Below the pieces are notes generated by a model, which searched no databases, had not been told where the DNA came from, and saw only the letters and a program-made list of their open reading frames with translations. From Bryobacter aggregatus MPL3 (GTDB taxonomy: Bacteria; Acidobacteriota; Terriglobia; Bryobacterales; Bryobacteraceae): a stretch of 64,000 bases of DNA. The DNA lies in assembly GCF_000702445.1 (NCBI RefSeq), contig NZ_JNIF01000003.1, positions 1,364,001-1,428,000 of the forward strand. Direction: 5' to 3'. This document shows positions 49,401-56,005 of the stretch, in pieces. Made by a program: the position numbers and the translations under genes. Numbering within the stretch: position 1 is the stretch's first letter; each line of letters opens with the position of its first letter.

Positions 49401-49571
49401 TGGTGCATTCAGGCCGGTATATTGCCAACCTACTGCAACGACAGGGATATCGATGTTCGGAAAGATGTCAGTCGGGGTCCGGAGGATGACAACCGGGCTG
49501 ATCAAAAGGATCAGGAGGGCAAGGACAATAAAGGTATAGGGTCGGTCCAGTGCCGTGCGTATAATCCACAT
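46431..49571 (-). CDS. RND efflux pump (HAE1-like)
   Basis: A 1046-residue 12-helix transporter. N-terminus [29 protein letters not shown], then [24 protein letters not shown]; TM4 has [26 protein letters not shown] with the proton-relay Asp pair; the C-terminal half ends [37 protein letters not shown]. The early loop ([28 protein letters not shown]) groups it with a subfamily common in Acidobacteria and Proteobacteria with uncertain substrates. It is first in its operon, with a divergent GntR-type regulator whose gene starts 97 bases away. Confidence 0.93.
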   Translation of the reverse strand: [1046 protein letters not shown]

Positions 49572-49606
49572 AGTTCAATTGCGGCCGAGAGCGCCTCTAT
49601 CAATTA

Positions 49607-49632
49607 TTGATAATATCAACTTCGCGGAAGTT
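49607..49632. promoter_or_regulatory. two overlapping palindromes between RND operon and GntR gene
   Basis: TTGATA-A-TATCAA (49607-49619) and AACTTC-GCG-GAAGTT (49618-49632) are both perfect dyads and overlap by two bases. They lie in the divergent promoter region between the pump gene (start 49571) and the regulator (start about 49669). GntR/FCD repressors bind short dyads of this size, so one or both may be its operator. Which one is bound is unknown. Confidence 0.5.
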
Positions 49633-49668
49633 ACAAATAATTTATACTTGGGGTGGAGTGAGAGACTG

Positions 49669-50397
49669 GTGCTGAGAAAAAGTGCGGCGTTACCAGAACC
49701 CATCCGCCGTGATTCCATGGCGGACCGCGTCAAGCAGATCCTTTTCCAGCGGATTCTGACAGGAGAGATCGCCGAAGGCGCGCGGCTGGTAGAACTCCAG
49801 ATTGCCCGCGAATTGAATACCAGCCAGGGACCAGTTCGAGAGGCCTTACGCGAGTTGGAAGCCTTAAAACTGGTGGTGACGGAGCCCTATCGAGGCAGCT
49901 ACGTCCGGAAAGTGTCCGACCGGGACACCCTCGAGGCTTATCAGACCCGGGGGGCACTCGAAGAATTGGCCGGCCAACTAGCGGCTCCGTATTTGAAGGG
50001 CCGCGTGGAAGAACTACGGCGGGAAGCCGAGGCAATCCACGTTGCTGCCCGCCTCGGCCGCAAGGAAGACTATACGCGCCACGACCTCAACTTCCACCGG
50101 CGGATTCTCGAGGAATCGCGCAACTCGATTCTGCTGCGCACTTGGGATTCGTTATCTTTCGAGCTGCGCAATGCGCTCTGGATCGCACAGGACCGCGTCG
50201 ATTTGACGCGGACCGAAGCAGATCACTGGCCGATTCTCGAAGCCCTCAATCAGGGCGATGGACAGAAAGCGGGATTGCTGCTCCGCGCCCACCTTCTCTT
50301 TGCGATTTCCGATGTCAAAGTGGAGGCGGAAGAATTGAGCAGCCTGCCCCCTTTAAGCCCCTCGCTGCATGGCGACTCCGTTTGGGGCGATCGCTAA
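49669..50397 (+). CDS. GntR-family regulator with FCD domain
   Basis: A roughly 242-residue regulator. The N-terminal winged helix-turn-helix reads DSMADRVKQILFQRILTGEIAEGARLVELQIARELNTSQGPVREALRELE; the C-terminal all-helical FCD domain (about 95-215) carries conserved ligand/metal positions (RGALEELAGQLAAP, HDLNFHRRILEESRN, DHWPILEAL). Start: GTG 49669 with GGAG 10 bases upstream gives the usual lead-in before the DNA-binding domain; ATG 49717 is the alternative. It is divergent from the RND operon across two palindromes and probably regulates it. The effector would be a small organic acid or similar; unknown. Confidence 0.9.
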   Translation: MLRKSAALPEPIRRDSMADRVKQILFQRILTGEIAEGARLVELQIARELNTSQGPVREALRELEALKLVVTEPYRGSYVRKVSDRDTLEAYQTRGALEELAGQLAAPYLKGRVEELRREAEAIHVAARLGRKEDYTRHDLNFHRRILEESRNSILLRTWDSLSFELRNALWIAQDRVDLTRTEADHWPILEALNQGDGQKAGLLLRAHLLFAISDVKVEAEELSSLPPLSPSLHGDSVWGDR

Positions 50398-50840
50398 ACC
50401 AGCTTTGCCTTCACCAGATCGCTGAGCGCCTTGCCGTCAAAATTCTTGCCAGCCAGTTTCGACTGCGCCGCCTTCATCACCACACCCATCTGCGCCTTGG
50501 TCGTGGCTCCGGTCTCGGCCATCGCCTCGGCCAGAACCGTTTCGAGTTCCTCAGCACTCACCTTTTGCGGCAAGTAGCTCTCGATCACGGCTAATTCTGC
50601 TGCTTCCTTCTCTGCAAGTTCTGGACGGCCAGCCTTTTCAAACTGCTCCTTCGCATCGAGACGCTGCTTCACCAGTGTCTTCAACAACTGCTGCTCGGTA
50701 GCCTCATCGGCTTCCTTCATGTTGTCCGCTTTGTACTTCAACAAGGTCGCTTTGATGGCGCGCACTGTGCTCAGGCGCAGCTCCTGCTTTGCCTTCATCG
50801 CCTCGACCATGTCCTTTTGGATCCGTTCTGTCAAACTCAT
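50394..50840 (-). CDS. yqeY: GatB/YqeY domain protein
   Basis: A 148-residue helical protein of the YqeY family: SLTERIQKDMVEAMKAKQELRLSTVRAIKA at the start, ELAVIESYLPQKVSAEELETVLAEA in the middle, and GVVMKAAQSKLAGKNFDGKALSDLVKAKL at the end. The domain is shared with the tail of GatB, the tRNA amidotransferase subunit, where it helps bind tRNA; the role of the free-standing protein is not settled. It overlaps the convergent GntR gene by 4 bases and is divergent from the aminotransferase gene. Confidence 0.92.
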   Translation of the reverse strand: MSLTERIQKDMVEAMKAKQELRLSTVRAIKATLLKYKADNMKEADEATEQQLLKTLVKQRLDAKEQFEKAGRPELAEKEAAELAVIESYLPQKVSAEELETVLAEAMAETGATTKAQMGVVMKAAQSKLAGKNFDGKALSDLVKAKLV

Positions 50841-50889
50841 GCTGTTTGCTATTCTAGTGAAAACCCCCCCGGTTTACCTGCATTTCCAT

Positions 50890-52068
50890 ATGTACATCAA
50901 GAAACAACGCCTCCTCACCCCGGGGCCGACACCTCTCCTGCCGCAAGCTCTCCACGCGATGATGGGTTCCGACATGCACCATCGCACCGAGGATTTCCGG
51001 AAGGTGTACAAATCGGTGCTCGCTGGCCTCAAAGAAGTGATGCAAACCCAGAATGACGTCATCGTCCTGGTTGCGTCCGGTTCCGGAGCCTTGGAAGCCT
51101 CCATCCAGAACTGCTTTTCGCCCGGTGAAGAAGTATTGGTATGCACGGCTGGCAAGTTTGGTGAGCGCTGGGTCGCTCTCACCAAGAGCTTTGGACTGAA
51201 GCCGACCGTGATCGAAGAACCCTACGGCGGCGCCGTCTCGCCCGCCCAGGTGGAAGCAGCGCTCCAAGCGAACCCAAATTTGCGCGGCGTCTTTGTCCAG
51301 GCCTCTGAAACCTCCACCGGCGCCGCACATGACATCGAAGGCATGTCGAAGGTAGTTCGCAACTCTGGCGCGCTGTTTGTCATCGATGCCATCACCGGCA
51401 TCGGCACCATGCCGCTCAAGATTGATGAGTGGGGCCTCGATATTGTTGTCGGCGGCTCGCAGAAAGCCTTCATGATCCCGCCCGGTCTCGCCTTCCTGTC
51501 GGTGAGCGAAAAGGCCTGGGCGCGCATGGACACCGCCACCACCCCGCGCTTCTACTTTGATCTGAAGCGCGAGCGCAAGAACGCGATCAATGGCGAAAGC
51601 GCCTGGACGCCTGCCGTCAGCCTGCTGCTGGCGCTGGACGAAGCATTGAAGTACATCCGCAATCTGGGGATGGACAACCTGATCAAGAACGCCCAGTTGC
51701 TGGCCAAGGCGACGCGCGCAGCGGCCAAGGCTCTGGGTCTCGAACTTTTCTCTGGCAACAATCCCGGTTCTTCGGTCACCGCAATTTGTGCGCCCGAGGG
51801 CATGGATTCCAGCATCATCGTGAAAGAGTTCCGCAATCGCTTTGGTTCGATCATTGCGAACGGACAAGGCACGATGAAGGGCCAGATCTTCCGTGTGGCG
51901 CATCTGGGCTATTTCGACTTCCCCGACCTCTTTGCGATGGTCGCCGAACTCGAGATCATCCTCGCCGCCAATGGCCATCCTGTCGAATTTGGACGTGGCG
52001 TTGCCGCGGTCCAAAATGTTTACGCCGAAGCAGCACTCACCAAAGTCAAGGAACCTGTCGCAGTCTAA
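50890..52068 (+). CDS. class V PLP aminotransferase, likely phosphoserine-type
   Basis: A 392-residue fold-type I enzyme of the alanine/serine-glyoxylate aminotransferase family: LLTPGPTPLLPQAL at the N-terminus, SGSGALEAS (phosphate-binding), TGAAHDIEGM, FVIDAITGIG (cofactor Asp) and GGSQKAFMIPPG (PLP lysine). ATG 50890 is the family start; the frame is open upstream only as a shadow of yqeY. It is 6 bases upstream of serA. In several bacteria and archaea without SerC, a class V enzyme paired with serA acts as phosphoserine aminotransferase, so serine synthesis is the best inference. Glyoxylate or alanine transamination remains possible. Confidence 0.88.
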   Translation: MYIKKQRLLTPGPTPLLPQALHAMMGSDMHHRTEDFRKVYKSVLAGLKEVMQTQNDVIVLVASGSGALEASIQNCFSPGEEVLVCTAGKFGERWVALTKSFGLKPTVIEEPYGGAVSPAQVEAALQANPNLRGVFVQASETSTGAAHDIEGMSKVVRNSGALFVIDAITGIGTMPLKIDEWGLDIVVGGSQKAFMIPPGLAFLSVSEKAWARMDTATTPRFYFDLKRERKNAINGESAWTPAVSLLLALDEALKYIRNLGMDNLIKNAQLLAKATRAAAKALGLELFSGNNPGSSVTAICAPEGMDSSIIVKEFRNRFGSIIANGQGTMKGQIFRVAHLGYFDFPDLFAMVAELEIILAANGHPVEFGRGVAAVQNVYAEAALTKVKEPVAV

Positions 52069-52074
52069 CGCCGA

Positions 52075-53661
52075 ATGAAGATCCTCGTAGCCGAACCCAT
52101 CGCCCCCGCGGGCTTTGAACTCCTCAGTTCCCAGCCAGGCTGGACTGTGATCCAAGCCGATCCCAAGACCTATCAGGAACACCTCTCTGATTGCGACGCG
52201 CTGCTGGTGCGTTCTGCCGTCAAAGTCAACAAAGAGCTCATCAAGAAAGCGCCGAAGTTGCGCGTTGTCGGCCGCGCCGGTGTCGGCGTGGACAACGTCG
52301 ACTTGCAGGCCGCAACCAACGCCGGCATCCTGGTCATGAATACCCCCGGCGGCAACGCGATCTCGGTTGCCGAACACACCCTGGGCCTCATGCTCGCGAT
52401 GGCCCGCTCCATCCCTAACGCCAGCCAGTCGACCAAGGCCGGCAAGTGGGAGAAGCGGAAGTTCATCGGCAACGAATTGCGCGGCAAGACGCTTGGCGTT
52501 GCCGGTCTCGGCTCCATCGGACGCGAAGTCGTCCTGCGGGCCCGCAACTTCGGCATGAAGATCATCGGTTCTGACCCCTACGTCAACGCGCAGCAGGCCG
52601 AAGACATCAACGTCACTCTGGTTGACCTCGATACGCTGTTTGCGCAAAGCGACTACATCACCCTGCACGTCGCGCTGACGCCCGAAACCAATAAGATCAT
52701 TGGCGCCGATAGCATTGCCAAGATGAAGAACGGCGTCCGCATCGTCAATTGCGCGCGCGGCGAACTGGTCGACATCGATGCGCTGCTCGCAGGCTTGAGC
52801 TCCGGCAAAGTCGGCGGCGCGGCCCTGGACGTCTTCGACCCCGAACCGCTCCCGGCCGATCACCCGATCTTTCAGCAGCCGAATCTGATCGCCACCCCTC
52901 ATATTGGCGGCTCAACTGAAGAAGCGCAGGAGATCGTGGGCGTTCGCATCGCCGAGCAAGTAGCGGAATACCTGAAAAATGGGGTCGCGATCAACGCGGT
53001 GAATATGCCCGCGCTTTCGCCGGAGCAGTACCGCGCCCTCGGACCGTACATCGCGCTCGCAGAACGCCTGGGCACCTTCGCCTCGTTCATCAGCGATTCG
53101 AACCCGGTCACCGTCAAGTTCACCTACTCCGGGAAGGTCGCCGAATTGAACACCACACTGGTGCGCAATGCCGGACTCAGTGGCTTGCTGGCTCGTTCCT
53201 TGGCAAGCAAAGCCAATCTGATCAACGCCATGCAGATCGCCGGAGACCGCGGCCTGAACATCAACGAAAACCACATCCTGCGCTCGAGCCACACCGACTC
53301 GATCCGGATCGAGATTGAAACCTCTGCCGGCAAGACGAGCATCGAGGGCGCTGTTGTTCTCGATAAGCCCCGCCTGCTCGCAGTTGACGGCATCTATTGC
53401 GAGGCGCCGCTCGACGGCTTCCTCCTCTATCTGAAGAACCTCGACGTCCCCGGCGTGATCGGCTACATCGGAACGGTGATGGGCAAGAACGGCATCAACA
53501 TTGCCAACTTCTCGCTCGGCCGGGAAGAAGCATCCTCGAACGAATCCGGCCCCGCCAAGGCCACCGCGATCATTTCTTGCGATGCCGTCGTACCGGAGCA
53601 TGTGCTGGCACAGTTGCTCGAAAATCCCAACATTCGTCAGGCGCGCAACGTAGAATTTTAA
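52075..53661 (+). CDS. serA: D-3-phosphoglycerate dehydrogenase
   Basis: A 528-residue long-type enzyme that oxidises 3-phosphoglycerate in the first step of serine synthesis. The Rossmann motif is GVAGLGSIGREV (about residues 141-152); the substrate/catalytic residues appear in NCARGELVD (Arg), an internal Glu, and TPHIGGSTEEAQ (His). After about residue 310 come the ASB-like intervening domain and a C-terminal ACT domain (DVPGVIGYIGTVMGKNGINIANFSLGREE) that usually binds serine for feedback inhibition. It directly follows the class V aminotransferase gene. High confidence. Confidence 0.96.
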   Translation: MKILVAEPIAPAGFELLSSQPGWTVIQADPKTYQEHLSDCDALLVRSAVKVNKELIKKAPKLRVVGRAGVGVDNVDLQAATNAGILVMNTPGGNAISVAEHTLGLMLAMARSIPNASQSTKAGKWEKRKFIGNELRGKTLGVAGLGSIGREVVLRARNFGMKIIGSDPYVNAQQAEDINVTLVDLDTLFAQSDYITLHVALTPETNKIIGADSIAKMKNGVRIVNCARGELVDIDALLAGLSSGKVGGAALDVFDPEPLPADHPIFQQPNLIATPHIGGSTEEAQEIVGVRIAEQVAEYLKNGVAINAVNMPALSPEQYRALGPYIALAERLGTFASFISDSNPVTVKFTYSGKVAELNTTLVRNAGLSGLLARSLASKANLINAMQIAGDRGLNINENHILRSSHTDSIRIEIETSAGKTSIEGAVVLDKPRLLAVDGIYCEAPLDGFLLYLKNLDVPGVIGYIGTVMGKNGINIANFSLGREEASSNESGPAKATAIISCDAVVPEHVLAQLLENPNIRQARNVEF

Positions 53662-53679
53662 CCGTTTCTGGTATCCTCT

Positions 53680-53816
53680 TAGAGACGGCAAACCCCGATT
53701 CGAAGGGGACAAAGAAGTAAAAAAGCTAGGGATATACCCGAACGACGCGGCGAAGGGGCGATTCAAAGTGCTAGACACTGGAACGCCCCTTCTCCCATTG
53801 AGGAGACTCATTTTTC
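53680..53816 (+). ncRNA. structured leader upstream of the SIS-domain gene
   Basis: About 140 bases between serA and the SIS gene contain ordered hairpins: CCCC/GGGG (53693-53708) after GGCAAACC, GGG/CCC (53729-53739), and a strong 9-pair stem GAAGGGGCG (53752-53760) with CGCCCCTTC (53784-53792) whose 23-base loop can form an inner AGTG/CACT stem. The ribosome site TTGAGGAG follows at once. The 5' half resembles a c-di-GMP-I aptamer (GGCAAACC, stem, GGGAC, AAAG) but the rest does not fit. It may be an unclassified cis-regulatory RNA. Confidence 0.4.
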
Positions 53817-54857
53817 ATGTCCAAGATGCTCGAGGAGATTCGCCAGCAACCCGAGGCCCTGTCCAAAACACTCCAACAGGAGTGGAAGGGGATCGAGAAG
53901 CTCAAGAAGCAATTTGAGGCCTATCCACCGCGCCTGATTGTATTGGCCGCCCGGGGCACTTCAGACAACGCCGCACAGTTCGGCCGCTATCTCCTGGAAT
54001 TGCTCACTGGCATTCCCGTCTCGCTCGCCGCCCCTAGTATCTATACCCTCTATGATCGCAAGATGAATCTCGAGGACACCCTCGTGGTGGCGATCTCGCA
54101 ATCGGGAGAGTCCACCGACACGAATCTCGTTCTCGAACGCGCCAAAGAAAATGGCGCTTTCACTCTCGGCATCACAAACGAAGCCAATTCGACCCTGGCC
54201 AAGCTGGGCCATGCCTCGATTCTGGTGCGCGCGGGCAAAGAGAAATCCGTTGCCGCCACCAAAACCTACACCGGCCAGTTGATGGCAATGTATCTGCTTG
54301 CCTACGCCCTCGGTGCAAAGCTGGAGCGCAAGCAGTTGGAAACCCTGCCCGGGCTTGCCGAAAAGGCCTTGAAGCTCGAACCACAGGTGGCCGAAATCGC
54401 AGGCCGTTATCGCTTCATGAACCATGCAGTGGTGGTGGGCCGCGGTCTGAATTATGCGAACGCCTTCGAGTTCGCGCTGAAGATGATGGAGACCTGCTAT
54501 GTGATCGCCGAGCGCTTCTCGAGCGCCGACCTTCTCCATGGTCCAATTGCGATGGTCGACCCGCACTTCCCCGCTTTTGTCTTTGCCCCCTCAGGCGTCA
54601 CTTGGGATTCGATCTCGCAACTCTTGACTCGCATCGATTCGACAACGCACGAGTCGCTGATCATCACCGACAAGAGCAACAAGGCTGCCTTTGAGTCGAA
54701 GCGCCGGGCCTTCCGCATCCAAGCCTCGATTCCGGAACTCTTCTCGCCGATCCCCTACATCATCCCGGGCCAGCTCTTTGCGGGCTACCTGGCGACGGAG
54801 AAGGGGCTGAACCCAGACCAGCCGCGTTCGCTTACCAAGGTGACGCAGACGCTCTAG
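53817..54857 (+). CDS. double SIS-domain sugar-phosphate protein (GlmS isomerase-like)
   Basis: A 346-residue protein equivalent to the isomerase half of glucosamine-6-phosphate synthase, without the glutaminase domain. The first SIS domain (about 30-165) has ARGTSD (45-50), SQSGES (94-99) and KEKSVAATKTYT; the second (about 195-340) has VVGRGLNYANAFEFALKMMETCYVIAE and SSADLLHGPIAMV. It ends RSLTKVTQTL, close to the GlmS tail (PRNLAKSVTVE). Such stand-alone proteins act as glucosamine-6-phosphate deaminases or related aldose/ketose isomerases in amino-sugar use. It follows a structured leader. Confidence 0.88.
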   Translation: MSKMLEEIRQQPEALSKTLQQEWKGIEKLKKQFEAYPPRLIVLAARGTSDNAAQFGRYLLELLTGIPVSLAAPSIYTLYDRKMNLEDTLVVAISQSGESTDTNLVLERAKENGAFTLGITNEANSTLAKLGHASILVRAGKEKSVAATKTYTGQLMAMYLLAYALGAKLERKQLETLPGLAEKALKLEPQVAEIAGRYRFMNHAVVVGRGLNYANAFEFALKMMETCYVIAERFSSADLLHGPIAMVDPHFPAFVFAPSGVTWDSISQLLTRIDSTTHESLIITDKSNKAAFESKRRAFRIQASIPELFSPIPYIIPGQLFAGYLATEKGLNPDQPRSLTKVTQTL

Positions 54858-54860
54858 TAT

Positions 54861-55061
54861 TTAGTGGTGGCGCATCCGGCCCGCCCAGCGGAGGAAGCGC
54901 CACATTTCCCAGCGGTGCGTCCAAAGGAAGCTCCAGAACTGGTTGAAATCAATCTGTTCGGCATGAGTGCCCCAGTAGGTTTCCATGCGCCAGCGCAGAT
55001 AAGGACTAGCCCAGGGCCGCAACCGGTAGCCGCGTGAGGATTGCCAGAGGAATCCGATCAT
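54861..55061 (-). CDS. small Trp/Arg-rich protein coupled to the VWA genes
   Basis: A 66-residue basic protein with nine tryptophans and many arginines, spaced through GYRLRPWASPYLRWRMETY, FNQFWSFLW and MWRFLRWAGRM. No signal peptide or true membrane helix, but amphipathic aromatic helices could lie on a membrane. Its ATG overlaps the stop of the upstream VWA gene (TAATG), so it should be translated by coupling. The dense Pro/Trp/Arg pattern and tight coupling argue for a real gene; I think I recall similar small proteins from Acidobacteria but cannot name a family. Function unknown; a partner role for the VWA proteins is inference. Confidence 0.65.
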   Translation of the reverse strand: MIGFLWQSSRGYRLRPWASPYLRWRMETYWGTHAEQIDFNQFWSFLWTHRWEMWRFLRWAGRMRHH

Positions 55062-56005
55062 TACTTCGGATCGAGCAGACTATTCTGCGTCGCCTTCGGA
55101 GCTGCCTTCTGCGGCCCGGCATAATAACCAGACCGGGTGCGAACCGTCGGCCGGTTCGGGCCGGTGGCCGCGACGCGAATCGTGCGGAAGGTGCCATCCA
55201 GTTCCTGCACCGTCGGGGTATAACCGATCACGTACTGGTTGCGAATATCCTTCGCCACTTCGAGCGCGAGAGCATCCACTTCTTCAAGAGTCTTCGGAAA
55301 GAAGCAAAGCCCGCCGGTTTCCTTGGTGATCATCTCAAGTGCCCGTTTCGCCCGCTTGGCTTCGCGCGGCACCTCTTCGCTCAACAACGCAATCGCGTAG
55401 ATCACCACATCGGTCGAGTGCGCCAGGGAGATCACCTTCTCGAGCGAGATCTTGCTCGCCGTGTCGGCTCCATCAGTGATCAGCATCAGCACCTTCTTGT
55501 CGCGCTTGCCTTTGCGCTTCACGTGATCGAGCGACATGCTGATCGCGTCATACATCGCCGTGCCGCCGCGGGCGTCAATGCGTGTCAGCCCTTCTTCCAT
55601 CTTCTTGATCTCACCGGTGAAATCGACATCGAGAAAGGCGTCGTCGTTGAAATTCACGACAAACACTTCGTCCTGCTGATTGGAGGCCTTCACCATCTGC
55701 ATGGCCGCGATCTCAACCTTATTGCGGCGCAAACGCATGCTGCCGCTATTGTCGACAATCACCCCAAGAGATACGGGGACGTCTTCTCTGCGGAAGATCT
55801 TGATCGGTTGCTCGACATTGTTCTCGTAGACTTTGAAGGCCGATTGCTTCATGTCGGTCACAAGGTTGCCTTTGTTGTCGACAACGGTTGCGTTGAGGAT
55901 CACCAGGCGCGTGTCGCTTTTGAAAACTGGATCGTCTTGCGCCCGCAGGGGCGCAATCGCGAGAGGGGCCGCCAGCAAAAAGAGGCGCCTATTGAACAGG
56001 TGCAT
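55061..56005 (-). CDS. secreted VWFA-related protein
   Basis: A 314-residue protein with a signal peptide (RRLFLLAAPLAIAPLRAQ), a short beta region (FKSDTRLVILNATVVDNKGNLVTDM, typical of the Acidobacterial VWFA-related family), then a von Willebrand A domain with the MIDAS motif DNSGSM (near residue 90), the Thr loop (GGTAMYDAI) and the Asp strand LMLITDGADT. It ends in a GYTPTVQELDGTFRTIRVAA strand. These exported proteins are abundant in Acidobacteria; their ligands are unknown. It overlaps the preceding VWA paralogue by 17 bases and the small Trp-rich gene by one. Confidence 0.9.
   Translation of the reverse strand: MHLFNRRLFLLAAPLAIAPLRAQDDPVFKSDTRLVILNATVVDNKGNLVTDMKQSAFKVYENNVEQPIKIFRREDVPVSLGVIVDNSGSMRLRRNKVEIAAMQMVKASNQQDEVFVVNFNDDAFLDVDFTGEIKKMEEGLTRIDARGGTAMYDAISMSLDHVKRKGKRDKKVLMLITDGADTASKISLEKVISLAHSTDVVIYAIALLSEEVPREAKRAKRALEMITKETGGLCFFPKTLEEVDALALEVAKDIRNQYVIGYTPTVQELDGTFRTIRVAATGPNRPTVRTRSGYYAGPQKAAPKATQNSLLDPK

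Noticed and set aside
50854..52902. 682-codon open frame on the minus strand
   Set aside because: Antisense shadow of the aminotransferase and serA, both of which have clear catalytic motifs.
53680..53750. c-di-GMP-I (GEMM) riboswitch
   Set aside because: GGCAAACC, a stem and GGGAC..AAAG are present, but the ACGCAAAGCC block, the P3 helix and the pairing 3' strand of P1 are missing.
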